Positions 12,456-23,651 of a stretch of DNA of 64,000 nt are shown here, one piece after another. The stretch comes from Filobasidium wieringae (lineage: Eukaryota; Basidiomycota; Tremellomycetes; Filobasidiales; Filobasidiaceae). A model generated the notes under the pieces. It saw only the letters and a program-made list of their open reading frames with translations. It was not told where the DNA came from and did not search any database. Position 1 is the stretch's first letter. The number at the start of each line of letters is the position of its first letter. Where the stretch lies: contig BCIV01000014.1 in the NCBI GenBank assembly GCA_001600055.1, positions 124,001 through 188,000 on the forward strand, written 5' to 3'. Made by a program: the position numbers and the translations under genes.

Positions 12456-13856
12456 ATGCTCTCCCTCCGTACTCAAGCAACCAGCTCGGCCCTCCGATTG
12501 GCAGCAGCACGATCCTACGCGACCGCTTCCACCCCATTGACCATCCGGAACTCTTCCAGCAACGAATCCGCCGGACTCTTGAGTAACGTAGAGGTCGATT
12601 GGACGAAGAGGAGTCCGGTTGAGCAGCACCAGGTTTACGAGTGAGTCCGATGAGATGAGACGAGATGAGATGAGATGATCTTGGCGGATCTTTTTCGGCG
12701 TCGGATGGTCGAGGTCGATCGTTAGAGACAGAGAGGGGATAAGAACTGATACCCCCCAATCCGATTCGTTCTTCTAGGAAATTGGCCGAGATCCAGAAGC
12801 AGGATTGGACCACTTTGACTGTTGATGAGAAGAAGGCCGGTACGTTGTTTCTCCTCCTCGGTTCTTTATCCTTCCCCCTTCTCCTTTCCTCTTCACTTTC
12901 CCCGCCTGCTTGATTGCTTGGCCGTAACCCTCTTTGGGTATCGATACGAACAAGCTTATAAAAAGATGGACGGTCGTTTGGGAATGATCGATCGACCCGG
13001 GGCTGGACGAAGAACGGGAACTCTCGGTTGAATACAGATTATGGGAACGATACTGATTCATCTCCATCTTCAATTCTTTATCATCCGATCATCCATCCGT
13101 TAATTATCCTGGACCTCTCAATGAACCTGATCTCAACAATTTTGACATCCATCCGACATCCGTTTCGGTCGCGCATGAACGTTTATACCTCGATCACCCC
13201 CATCCCTCATCAACCATGATCCTACCTAATACCCACCTCAAATCCAACCCACCCTATCATACCCCCTTCCCAATCGATTCATCTCCCTCCCTCACCCCAC
13301 CCCGCCCTTGCCCCCACCTATCCACTCATCGCGCTCCAAATCCACCACCCACACCCACCCCTCAAACAGCCTACTACGTAGCCTTCGGTCTCCATGGTCC
13401 TCGTCAAGCTACCAACCCTCCCGGACACAGTATCAAGATCCTCGCTGGGACCGTTGCCGCTTGCTTGACCGCTTTCGGTGTCTTCTCCTTTGTCAGGAGC
13501 AAGGGTGAGTCCCCCCTCTTTTCCCCTTCGGATCGGGAGTCGTTCGAGCAGACGGGGGAATGAGATCGGCTGACTGATGATCATCTATTTCTGTTTGTTT
13601 TGCTTTCTGACTCGTTTTTAGCCCCCGCCCCACCTAGGACGATGACTACCGAGTGGCAGGAGGCTTCTACTGAGATGGCCAAGGAGGCCAAGATTAACCC
13701 TATTACCGGTACGTCCAGACACTTGCGTTTCCTTAGCACGATCTGGGAAACAGAAGACTCATCCCATTTCTAAACTCGATCTGTTCGATATTTCCATTCA
13801 CACTTGTAGGAGTCAGCGCAGACGGGTACTCTGGAAAAGGATTCGTCTCTGCCTAA
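12456..13856 (+). CDS. Cytochrome c oxidase subunit IV (fungal Cox5-type), mitochondrial
   Basis: Nuclear-encoded subunit of respiratory complex IV in the inner mitochondrial membrane. Five exons join in phase: 12456-12640, 12778-12839, 13370-13504, 13622-13708 and 13810-13856, giving 171 residues. The N-terminus (MLSLRTQATSSALRLAAARS) is an Arg/Ser/Ala-rich presequence. The family signature DEKKAAYYVAFGLHGPR spans the exon 2/3 join, followed by one membrane segment (KILAGTVAACLTAFGVFSFV, about 13428-13490), then EWQEASTEMAKEAKINPITG. The start is preceded by an A-rich context (cacaaaaaa). The length fits the family's usual 150-180 residues. The second intron is unusually long (530 bp) for this window. 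The gene is intact; confidence in the family is high, but the exact paralogue (Cox5a/b-like) cannot be set. Confidence 0.92.
12840..13369 (+). other. Long intron 2 of the COX subunit IV gene
   Basis: A 530-base GT..AG intron (gtacgt donor, acaacag-like acceptor region) between codons for DEKKA and AYYVAF. It is C/T-rich near the 3' end. Its neighbours in this gene are about 100-140 bp. No ORF in it resembles a protein, and I could not recognise a snoRNA by eye. Confidence 0.75.
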
Positions 13857-14205
13857 GGAACGAAAAGAGGTGGATCGATCGAGCGCAGGGGTGGTGGGCA
13901 AGGTGCAGGGAGTGGGAAGCCGGGATGAGAGTCACGTTGTTTTTTCTTTTGCATGGTGTGGATTGTGTAATGTCGAGTTGAATAGGGGTGGATGGGATGA
14001 AATTAGATTCGGAATACTTTGGATCTCGGGGGAATGGGAGGTTCAGCGTGGGTTCGCTCAGGTTTGACGGCAGGGGTCGGTCTTGCCAGAGATCACATAG
14101 AGGTAAGATCGGCTGGTAGGGTATAAGGGGTATCTGATCGTCACTGCTCGATACACTCTTCACTTTTACTCTTCGCTCTCCGCTCTTCACTCTTCGATCG
14201 ATCGA
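13857..14205. other. Convergent intergenic region
   Basis: This 0.35 kb stretch lies between the stops of the COX subunit gene and the DUF4604 gene, the likely site of both 3' UTRs. Short tct/cttc repeats (about 14150-14215) run into the end of the minus-strand gene. No other feature was seen. Confidence 0.5.
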
Positions 14206-14998
14206 TCACTCTTCCTCTTCCTGTCCGAAACTCAACAACCCCTTCTTCTCCTTTTCCTTCTTCTTGTCCTTTTTCAATTGTTTGGCCGTCTTGGGTGGAC
14301 CGGGCTCGGCTTGTTGATCGGTCGATACGAGCTTACGCTTGTTGGTGGTACTGAGACCGGTCGTACTTGGTTTGGCGCTCGTGTTGAATGTGTTACTTGG
14401 TTTGGGCGGTTGGTTTGCGGGCGAGGTTGAGATCGAGCCTGGAGCAGGCTTTTGCAGGTCTTTCACTAGTTCTGTCCAGGCTTTTCCATCTCCTGTTGAC
14501 AGATACGTTAGTTAGCTTTATCGCCCGGCATAACGAACAGGTGAAAGACGACTGACCTTCATCCACCCCCTTGGCTTTATTTCTCTCCTTCTTGAACTCC
14601 TCTGCTGAGATATGTTTGCCCTCGTTGACTACCACTACTTGAGGACCATCATCATCCGCTCCACCCCCGAATCGTTTATCCCATTCATCCTCATCGTCAT
14701 CCTCTCCCTTGTCTTCTTTCCGTACCACCCGGCCAAACTCGTCCCTTTCCTCCTCATCTTCACCCGTACTAGCCCACTTCCCCTCTCTCGGTCGTTCCGG
14801 TAATGGCTCTCTTCCTTCCCTATGTCGTACCGGGGAAGCACTTCGATCGTCCCTGTCTCTTCTGGATGAAGGTCCTCCAGCTATCCCGTTCACTTGGTTC
14901 TTGAGTGCTTGCAGGAAAGCAGGGACCTTGGCGTTGTATGTCAGCCCGTTACGGAACTGGTTCGAGTTGGGTTCCCCTCCACGACCTTGACGAGGCAT
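14206..14998 (-). CDS. DUF4604-type nuclear-like protein
   Basis: Two exons separated by one intron (about 14490-14555). The N-terminus MPRQGRGGEPNSNQFRNGLT, followed by VPAFLQALKNQVNG, matches the start of DUF4604 proteins, small eukaryotic proteins of unclear role. The middle is very acidic (DEDEWDKRFGGGADDDGPQ) with a VVVVNEGKHISAEEFKKER segment. The C-terminus is Lys-rich with KKDKKKEKEKKGLLSFGQ and ends in four Glu. The charge pattern suggests a nuclear, RNA- or chromatin-associated protein, but that is inference. The start ATG at 14998 has the family's first residues directly after it. Overlapping frames here are shadows of the acidic repeats. Confidence 0.72.
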
Positions 14999-15753
14999 TA
15001 TTTGGGGATACACGATGATCAATAATGAAAGGGGTCGGGAAGAGGCCGAAGGGGTAGGACGATTGTGCTCGACCGACATGCTGAAGAGATCAACTTCCGG
15101 AAGAGATGCTTACGTAAGCTATTTTGGGCAATCTGCCGAGCGCCACTCGCGGAACATCCAACCCAATCTTGAAAGGACAAGCAGTAGTACAGAGATCAGA
15201 TACGGACCGAGTCTTGCAACAATTGATGTAGATTCAAAAATGATCCACAATCAGCTGACAAGATTACCCAAAAGATTGAATAGAGGAAACATCGGAATCC
15301 ATTGATGAGATAACAAGAAACCAAACGTTCGCAGATTTGCACTTTGAGGATTAAAGGCGCTGTTAAGACGTCGAGAGCGGCAGATGGCAGACAAGAGCGG
15401 ATGTTCCGGCTAAAAGCGTCACGACTACTCCAGAGTATCTCAAGCTCAAGCAGCTTGCGCAAGCTTTCTCTTCCTTTAGGTATCCAACATTAGGGGTTGA
15501 ACGTCTCGGCCGAGCGGATGTCTATCACTATAGGTAATCACAGGCCTAAACAGTTCCTTTGATGAATGGGTTCCGCGAATCGATTACTTCCTGATGATCA
15601 ATCAGAGGCCATTACCCACAATGACTATAAATATTCGAGCCGGATGTCGAGAGGGTTAGGAGGAATCGGAAATGTTTCTGGACAACCGAACGAATAAGGC
15701 TACAAGCAGTCGGAAGCAATAGTTCCTCCTGTGGAAACGATCTTTCTGTTCCA
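14999..15753. other. Intergenic region upstream of the DUF4604 gene
   Basis: About 0.75 kb holding the probable DUF4604 promoter. ORFs here are short, lack family resemblance and have no splice partners I could find. Confidence 0.4.
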
Positions 15754-16339
15754 ATGTCATCCGCCTCATTTCAATTGAGCGACTACCGTTTCTCTGAAGG
15801 TTCTACATCTTCATCACCAACATCTGGTACAGCTAGAAAATCGCTACCTTCCACCGCCATGGCGAGTTCTGTACAAACCGTTGTAGGAAAGGAAGAGGAA
15901 AAGGATGCCGGCGAATTGAACTTTTGCGCCGCGGAAGTCTGGCAACAATATTAAAAGGCTATAACAACGATAATTGAGCGGCTAAGGAGAGGAGATCATC
16001 CCGAAGCGTCTGCCCTATCACAGGCGCACATAAATTTCAACAATGCAATTGTTCTTGCAGCGGGAAAAACCTTACAGCTGGAGGCAGAACAAACCACCTG
16101 TTTCTGTTGATTTAGCCACTGCTATCATCTACCATATCATAGACGAGATGCATGACTTGGCGGCGCAATGTTGCAACTCAGAGACTTCAAGGGAAAGCCC
16201 AAAACGACATATCGTAGCGCTTCTCGCAGCGCTTCAGAGCGCTGCGGAGAGCGTAAACAAATGTTTGGAGCAGGTCACACAGCCGAAGAGACTTAGCCCG
16301 AAAGATATCTGGAAGATACATCCACAAGGCCACGATTAG
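15754..16339 (+). pseudogene. Broken or orphan helix-rich ORF
   Basis: I do not recognise the family. From ATG 15754 a Ser/Thr-rich start (MSSASFQLSDYRFSEGSTSS) leads to CAAEVWQQY and then an in-frame TAA at 15952-15954. The same frame continues with protein-like helical sequence (KAITTIIERLRRGDHPEASA, then LSQAHINFNNAIVLAAGKTL) until another stop near 16110. The next frame then takes over near 16085 (PPVSVDLATAIIYHIIDEMH) and stays open to TAG 16337-16339. No ordinary intron removes both breaks. This looks like a small gene decayed by one stop and one frameshift, or a gene with unusual splicing. A chance ORF is less likely given the continuing helical character, but it cannot be excluded. 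Confidence 0.4.
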
Positions 16340-17195
16340 GAAGGGACGTATCTGTGTCGATTGAATGGCCATGCCGTAGCCGCCGGTGATTTATAGCGGT
16401 ATATAATCTATCTGATCTCTAGTCAAGACGTGATTCTGATGTATAGATACATACGTATATTTCCTGCTGAACCGTACGTCTACAATTTTTTTCTTATAAG
16501 CTTGGTTGCATATCTCAGAATGAGGCCGTCTTCATGGTCCGCGGCAAACGCTCGAGGGGGCAATTCGTACGGCTGGAATCGTATACGAATCTTCGATTTG
16601 TAGCTATAATTCCCGTCTCAACTTGGCAGACTTACTTGATTAGAGTATGGTATGCTGATCGTGTTACCTAACGATGCTGACACCTGCTGTGATAGTAGTT
16701 GAGACGTCACAACATCGCTATCACCTCATGCGCGTCACGTTCGCTGCATGCATCAGCTCGATGATTGAGCGGATTCCGGCCGACTCATCTCGCAGATACC
16801 TAGGAACGGGGATGGAATATCATGATCAACTTCAATTCTTTTGGACATAGGGAATATTCAGTAACTATCTTGCCGCCTTGGAGAAGGGCGATAGTCCACC
16901 TTCGAATCTGAGAGAGCTGGGCTGATGAACCGAATGGTCGTTCAGAAGAATCAAGCGCGTATTTCGACACACCGCTAGCGTAGATTAATGTCAAATCCGC
17001 GGATCGTACACTATACTGGCATCAGACGCGGTCGATCTAAAGATGTTGCCTTCCTTTCTTTGGTTGGAAATTCAGTAGAAGACATTTGTGTATGCTTGCT
17101 TTAGTCAGGTGGAGCGTACTTCTCGAGGCGACAGTGCTATTAGCCCTGTCCAGCTTTGACGGCATATCATACCGTAATTCCGGCAGTCACCAGTA
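16340..17195. other. Gene-poor region
   Basis: About 0.85 kb with no ORF that I consider coding. It is AT-richer than the neighbours (for example 16380-16510), and no repeat or RNA gene was recognised. Confidence 0.4.
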
Positions 17196-17687
17196 ATGTG
17201 TCCTTCATGGTCCATGAGATCGTTCAAATCATCTATTAACACCGAGAAGAGTGCTCAAACAAGATTATCAAGTAAACCTTCATTGCAAACACGTGCAGAC
17301 ACCCTTCAGAGTGCCGATCAGCAGGAACAGGCTGAAATATTGCAACTGGAACTTGGTTATTACGTCGACCGCATTATAGATGTCAGGCTCGCTTCGGAAG
17401 TGTCTCATTCATCTCTCTACCAGGAAAATGAAGAGCTGAGGAAAATGGCAATGACTTGGCAAGAACGTGTACCTCGGGATTTGAAGGTCGGACGTCAGAA
17501 ATTGATGGAATTTATAGACGCAAAATTAGGGGAAGCGACCACATGCTTCGACGAGAACGACCCTGAGAGCGGCAAAACACTGCTAGTTTGCTTTAACTTG
17601 GAATGGGAGACCAAGGTCTCTCTTATCGAGTGTGAGGGAGAAAGCAGAGATGGAAGAAGAAGAGCGAATGGCAAGGAACTGTCCTGA
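17196..17687 (+). CDS. Orphan helix-rich protein, 163 residues
   Basis: A single continuous ORF with no recognised family. It opens with Ser/Thr-rich sequence and is then strongly helical and charged (QQEQAEILQLELGYYVDRII, later LYQENEELRKMAMTWQERV), suggesting a short coiled coil. The C-terminal part carries FDENDPESGKTLLVCFNLEW and a basic tail. It lies 0.85 kb downstream of the broken ORF ending at 16339 and on the same strand. Both have a helical IID-containing segment (IIYHIIDEMHDLA versus YYVDRIIDVRLAS), a weak hint of paralogy. Whether it is expressed cannot be told. Confidence 0.4.
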   Translation: MCPSWSMRSFKSSINTEKSAQTRLSSKPSLQTRADTLQSADQQEQAEILQLELGYYVDRIIDVRLASEVSHSSLYQENEELRKMAMTWQERVPRDLKVGRQKLMEFIDAKLGEATTCFDENDPESGKTLLVCFNLEWETKVSLIECEGESRDGRRRANGKELS

Positions 17688-18378
17688 TCAGAGTTAGATC
17701 GCTAAAATCATTCACAACCTGCGGTTTGTGCTTCACGAAGACTTACCAATAGGACACCTGTCTAAGCGACGAGATCGCATCTCCGATTCGCATCAGTCTA
17801 TCCCATGCTCGATTCCCTCCACGTAGCCTGCAGGCTTCAAGGTGCACTATGTACAGATACAACTTGGACAACATGTATCGAATGTGGCGCGAAACCGTAG
17901 ATTTGCATCCGTTCGTGAACGACTTCGACCAGGTCACTGAGCTTTCGAGATTGAGAAGCCTGACCAGTGACGAAAGTTCAGGTGGCTGACACCAGATATT
18001 CCACTCCGAGATATCGCCATTGCCTTGGTGACATATATTTGAACGTGTTAGCAATTGAAGGCGCTTGCAAAGCGGCGGTGCTACACGCAAATTACCGTGC
18101 TCAATAGGCTTCTAGAAAGTCAAGCACAACTATCCACCGATGTGAAGATGATGAAGGGCCGTCTCCCGAGGGATTTGAGCACCGCGACGGTATTGCAATG
18201 ATGGCTCAGCACAAGGTTGAGTCATTTGAGAGTGACAACTATTGATCGGGCATCGAAGAAACTTTCGAAGTATACCTGATTCCATTCGACCAGACATTGT
18301 CGGCGGGTTACAAAGATGAATTTTGGTGTCAAAAAGGTTATTGTCTCTCCTCACAACGAGGTCGATCGTGGTCACAAA
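17688..18378. other. Region downstream of SEH1
   Basis: About 0.7 kb between the orphan ORF and the SEH1 stop. Short ORFs on both strands overlap one another and resemble nothing known to me. The SEH1 3' UTR should lie at its right end. Confidence 0.4.
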
Positions 18379-20040
18379 CTATTCCTGCATATCAGCATCT
18401 GCCCCTTCCTCGTCGTCCTCAGCAGGGGCCTCCGCACTGAAAGTTCCCATACATTCCCATTTACCTGCATACGTAGCTATAGCGAGCAATTGTCAGCTTG
18501 GCTTTATGTTGAATGGACGCTAACGCGCTTACCCTTGTACAATCTTACTTTCCCATCCTCGCTTGCCACGCTCAGTATCGAACCGGTGATATTCCACTGG
18601 ATGAGCGGATTGTGACATCAGCAATCAGTTCAACCATGACGAACGAAACATAGACTCACCTCGACCCTCCCAACCGTCGCATCTCCATTCCCCCACTCTC
18701 CCATCACCGAAGCGCTCCACCCCATACTTCCCGCCCCCTCCGGTGCCCTGACTTTCCAAACTCTAACGGTTCCATCCCTATGCCCACTTGCGATGAGGTG
18801 ATAACTGCGACCACAAGAGGGAGCCCATGATAAGGATGTAATAGCCTGTGAACCTAGATTGGAATGTTTAGTGGCGGATGGTTGTTGCAGGTGGTTGGAG
18901 GCGGATGGAGGAGGATTGAGGACAAGAACGGCAGATGGTTGACTTGATGAGAGGGAGACCACCTTGATATTCCGTACATAAGAGGTATTAGTTGATGCAC
19001 CTAGAGCTAAACAATCAGGGGTACAGCTCACCTTGATTATCCCACTGTGACCGCTCGAAACACACAGAACAGATCCCCACCATTTCTCCTTACACCAACT
19101 CAGATTCCACCCTCCTAAAGCTTCATTCCCCTTCCCGGGCGCAACGCCCTGATTACCCCCTTGCAGGAACCCAGCCCCCGGTGCAGAACCTGACGAAGTT
19201 GAAGGGGCCGAACCAGGGTTGGTACTAGATGCTTGGGAATTGGAGGACTCGTCGGGATTGATTGATGAGCTGGGAGCGGCTAGGAGGGAAGGGATGAATA
19301 ATGAATGGGTAAGTTGCCAATCAGTCAGGGTTGGGGAGAGGGAGGTGTATATCCTTAGGTAGGCGTCAGTGGAGATCGATGCCTGATGAAAGTGTGGTTA
19401 GGAGCTGAAGATATCCGAACAATTCTTCGAGGAACTGACCAGCTTCAACCCAAATGCATTGGGCCCAAACTCGACCCCCCTTACACTCCCCCTAGCTTCA
19501 TTCAATAACGCTCGTTCCACCCATCGTTTCAACCCATTCCCATTTCCATTACTGCTTCCATTCCCAGTTCCTCCTGTAACCTCTTCCCAGACCCTAACTG
19601 TCCTGTCATAAGAACACGAAGATAAGAGGGAACCGAATTCTGGATGGGACCAATTCAACCGGAGGATGGGTGCATCGTGAGCCTGGCAACGAATGTTAGT
19701 ATAGCAGGAAGCCGCAACGACTTGTGGACGAGTTGAACTCACCTTCCATTCGGCTTCTAATTCCCAACCGTTTGTTTTTTCATCTTTCCTCCATACTTTG
19801 ATCTTCTGGTCTGCTGAGCCGGTTGCAACTATCAAGGAAGCGAGAAATCAGCTCTCATGTGGAAAGATAACTCAGGTTGTGAGAACTAACTCCTTTCTCC
19901 GTAGAAATCGTACGCAACATCTGTCAGAGGTAGATCATAGGCTTAGGTTCCCTGCTCCCCCCCTTAAAATAATCCCGAAGGAATGACGAACCTGTAACGA
20001 GGTCGGCATGGCCGGTAGGTAGTGCCGTCGTTTGAAGCAT
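18379..20040 (-). CDS. SEH1: Nucleoporin/SEA-complex WD40 protein SEH1
   Basis: WD40 beta-propeller protein of the Nup84/Nup107 nuclear-pore complex and of the SEACAT/GATOR2 complex at the vacuole. ATG 20040 opens MLQTTALPTGHADLVT. Two short exons add DVAYDFYGERIATGSADQKI, the classic Seh1 first blade. Next come AHDAPILRLNWSHPEFGSLL and SCSYDRTVRVWEE (about 19600-19680), then LIASGHRDGTVRVWKV (about 18745-18800) and ITGSILSVASEDGKVRLYK (about 18535-18600). The last exon encodes TYAGKWECMGTFSA and an acidic tail, stopping at TAG 18381-18379. A Ser/Asn/Gly-rich insert (about 19140-19290) and a Gly/Asn-rich stretch sit between blades. It is divergent to ARP8 across 327 bp. Confidence 0.88.
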
Positions 20041-20367
20041 GGCGGTTGTTCTGCTAGCAATGCTAGTATTCGGTTGTATAGCTATACGAATCCAGATCCC
20101 TCAATGTGGTTGTTATGGCCTGCAATGTAGTCCTGGAGGGTTGAATGGAGATATCCAAATTGCTCGAATTACAAGATATGACGATGTCGGCGTTGATGAT
20201 TCGCGTAAGAACATAGGTCAACATCCGAAATCCATACCATATCGATTTTCGTTCTGACCGCCGTCCGACCGATTCCTTCCGAATAAGCTGTAGCTTCAGG
20301 AGTCTGATCTCCCAACTAATCAAGGTTTCCTTCAGTGCGACTTATAGCGAAACAGCGGTCTTCCACC
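20041..20367. promoter_or_regulatory. Shared SEH1/ARP8 upstream region
   Basis: These 327 bp between divergent start codons must carry both promoters. No motif stands out clearly enough to name. Confidence 0.4.
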
Positions 20368-23300
20368 ATGCCTAAGGCCGCAGCATCTACGAACGCAACG
20401 GCGAAGAGGAAGAGGGAGGATCCTGCTCGACCGATTCTCGCCCAGACCAGCATGTTTGCACCTCCAGCGTCAGTATCCAAGTCACATTTCTACATCTCTC
20501 GCTTCAGTATTGATATTCCGTATGATTCATAGACTTTGGGCAAGAGGAGGAACGTCAAATTTCGCCAAGACCGATCCTCAGAACTACCATTCCAAACGAC
20601 GAGCCGAAACCCACCAAACCCTGTCCTCTGAAGAAGCTAGAAGAAAAGCCGAGCTCTTATTCTTGAAGGAGGGAAAGCGTATACGGAAAGCAGGGGGAAT
20701 ACCATTCACCGACGATGGGGGCTTAGGAAGCCGACCTGTCAGTCGAGCAGGAAGCGTTTCGAGAGAGATGGAGGAACCTGTAGCTGGATTGAGAGAGGGG
20801 GATATCGGGGAACAACTTATCCCTGCTTTGGATGAACATCTCCAGGGCCAAGCAACAGACATGCCTGAACAAGTTGGTCCACAAAGCTTCAAGTTGAAAT
20901 TTCAATAAGCTGACCAGTACATCCGTCCTCGGAACAGCTCGATCACTCCAAGGTAATAGTAATCCAGCCAGGATCCCGGTACCTTCGCTTGGGTCGAGCA
21001 ACGGATCCCACGTCCGTCCCCATTCAGCTGTGTTCTCCATCATCAGGCCGCTGAGTATGTCCCTGTAATTTACCCTGATAGACCGCTGGAGCAAACCGCA
21101 TGCATATTCCGCAAAACTCCGCTATCCGCTCTACATCAACCCGCTTTCGAGGATTATGAGCCTATTTCTAACAAGGCGTCTTCTTCCAAGATCGCACCGG
21201 TCGAAGAGATTAAAGAGGGCATCAAGGTCGATGATGAGACGAATGAATCCCGACTTGAACCAAAACCCGACGCACATGGGGTTGAGGATAAGGTCGAGCC
21301 AGATGTCGTCAGTACACCTGCATTTTTGGGTTGAAATAAGTGGGCTGAAATCTCGACCATCAGGAACGTCTGGATGGGCTCATCAAAGATATGAGAGACA
21401 ACCTTAAACAACGGTCAGTATTCCATCAACACATCATAATTTTACCTACAATTGATATCCTTTCGGACCGAAATAGAATGCAAGCAGCGAAATTAAAGCT
21501 TCCACCAGGGAAGTACGAGAACTACATTGCCACTTCGAACCGGTATAATGCGAGTGTAAAACCAGTACAACATAAAGCTTACGACGATCCCTATTCCGTT
21601 GAGTGGGTGGAAGATTGGACCCCGGAGACTTTGTTCCCAAATGACGTGAGCGATGAAATCAGCCTCGCGAGATGTATGGTATTGACCAAGTAGATTGAAC
21701 AGGATCTACACGTCCCCGAAGAAGCGCCGTACGAATGCCGTTGGCCTTGGTCAAGACGGACGTTGAATACCGACGCGTACAGAGGGACTAACCCTGAGAT
21801 AATTCTTGCCGATATACAAGCTATACTCGAGAACGCTGTGGGGAAACTCACCCCTCCCGTTACTCGGGGGGAATACTATGTAAGCTGTGCTCAACCGGGG
21901 TTGCTGATCAGAGCTGATCTGTTGAGCGTTTGAAGCAATATTCAATAGCGCTCGTCATACCGGATCATACGGAGAAACAGTACATCGAGGCGATGTGTAA
22001 AGTCTTACTGCAATTCATGGGGTTCCGGGAAGTCGGGATACTCCAGGCAAGTTCATCCCAGTTGATTGTAGCTTCCCGGTCCTGATACTGGTTTTCGCTT
22101 TTGTCATACAGCAAGCAGCATGCGCGACTTTTGGTGCAGGACTATCCAGCGCGTGTATTGTCGATGTGGGAGCACAGAGGACGACTGTAACATGTGTGGA
22201 CGACGGGACGATGCTAAGCGAGACCCGGTAAGTCTCGCTTTTATACTTTACCGCATAGTGCGCATATTTACCCAATTGCCACCGGCTTATGGACAGCTTC
22301 GTGCTGAACTACGGAACAGACGACGTCACAGAATTTTATGCGGAGTTGCTGAAGCGAATATCTATACCTTATAAAGAATTGGATATGACTCGACGGACCG
22401 ACAGGGAGATGATGGACGATTTGAGAATCAGGACTTGCATCCTGTTCGACGTAAGTCGATTTTCAGCTCGAAGATGTCGAGCGATGGCTGAGAACGACAC
22501 GATCGTGTGATAGCAATTCGTAGCGAGCAATATTTGGAAGTTCAATATCAAGGACCATAAGCGTCCTTCGATCGAGTTCGAGATGCAAACTTTCGATCAA
22601 CCCGTCATGGCCTTCTCTGTAAGTTTCCGTTTCTTTTTGCTTCGAAGACTGGTTAAGCCGACAATTCATGCGCCTGGTAGTGCTTGTTCGATCCGAGGGT
22701 CATGAATTGGGATATCAAGGATAAGGTACAGAGGTATGCCTTGAAGGGATATGTGGACAATTTCATGACCGAGTTAAAGGATGATGATGCCGTAAGTAGA
22801 CCTCTCTTGGCTATTGTGTTCTGAGCTGATGGGAAATCGATAGACTCGGGCAATGTCCAAAGCTACGGAGCATCTACTACCACCACCACCACCAGTCCCC
22901 GAACCTATCTACGAAGAAGTGATCACAACAAACGCAGAGACGGGAGAGACCACTTCCACCCAGGTTCTTCTTCCTGCTGCTCCTGTGTTACCTGTAGAGC
23001 CAGGATTCGATATAGTAGACGAAGCCAGCAAGATGCCCCTCGAAGTCGCGGTGGCGTGCTCGTTGTTGAGTGCTCCTGTGGAGAGGATTGCAAATTTGGC
23101 GGGGTCAATATTGGTCCTCGGTGGAGGCGGGGCCGTGGAGGGATTCGCGGATGCGCTGAGATGGAGGTAAGTACCTCGATTGGATACATCGCCCGTGTCA
23201 TGATCGACGGACCCTCGAAAACTTGCCTTAATAGGATCTTGTCTCAACTACAACAAAGAGCCCCACAACAATCGATCAGCCCCGAAATCCTACCTCCACC

Positions 23301-23439
23301 TCGAGGTTTAGATCCTCGATTGGTCACGTGGAGAGGAGGAGTAGTATGGACGAAACTAGATTCCATGTCTGATTTGTGGATACGGAGGGAAGAGTGGCAG
23401 GAGATCGGATTGAGGAGTATCAAGATGAGGATGATGTGA
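20368..23439 (+). CDS. ARP8: Actin-related protein 8, INO80 chromatin-remodelling complex
   Basis: Nuclear actin-related subunit that binds histones and nucleosomes within INO80. Exon 1 (20368-20468, MPKAAASTNATAKRKRED) joins exon 2 at 20533. This gives NFAKTDPQNYHSKRR and then, across a short intron, VIVIQPGSRYLRLGRATDP (about 20953-21010), the Arp8 nucleotide-fold start. Later exons encode MRDNLKQRMQAAKLKLPPGK, RWPWSRRTLNTDAYRGTNPE, the actin-fold core (SIALVIPDHTEKQYIEAM; FGAGLSSACIVDVGAQRTTV), SNIWKFNIKDHKRPSIEFEM, and the C-terminal GSILVLGGGGAVEGFADALR. The stop at 23437-23439 follows IGLRSIKMRMM. A Pro-rich insert (about 22870-23020) precedes the last fold segment. About ten small introns are needed; the join near 20877-20918 is the least certain. 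Confidence 0.88.
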
Positions 23440-23600
23440 GGTCATCAGGCATAGATGAATTTGGAGGCGAGCCGAACCGGATGTAATTTATATCCGTTAT
23501 TACGGAAGTAAACCGGTTTGATACGATCCTGGTGAATCGTTGACAAGAACTTTATGAAGTGGGACAGCGCTCGGAACTGCTCAGCTTTGTCTCACATCAC

Positions 23601-23651
23601 ATGAGCGCTCAGGCTCTTTCATACACTAGTCTTGATAGATATGACAGATAA
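23601..23651 (+). promoter_or_regulatory. Upstream ORF overlapping the transporter start
   Basis: An ATG at 23601 opens a 16-codon ORF that ends with TAA at 23649-23651, past the proposed main start at 23641 and in a different frame. If the transcript starts upstream, this would lower initiation at 23641. The transcript start is unknown. Confidence 0.35.
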
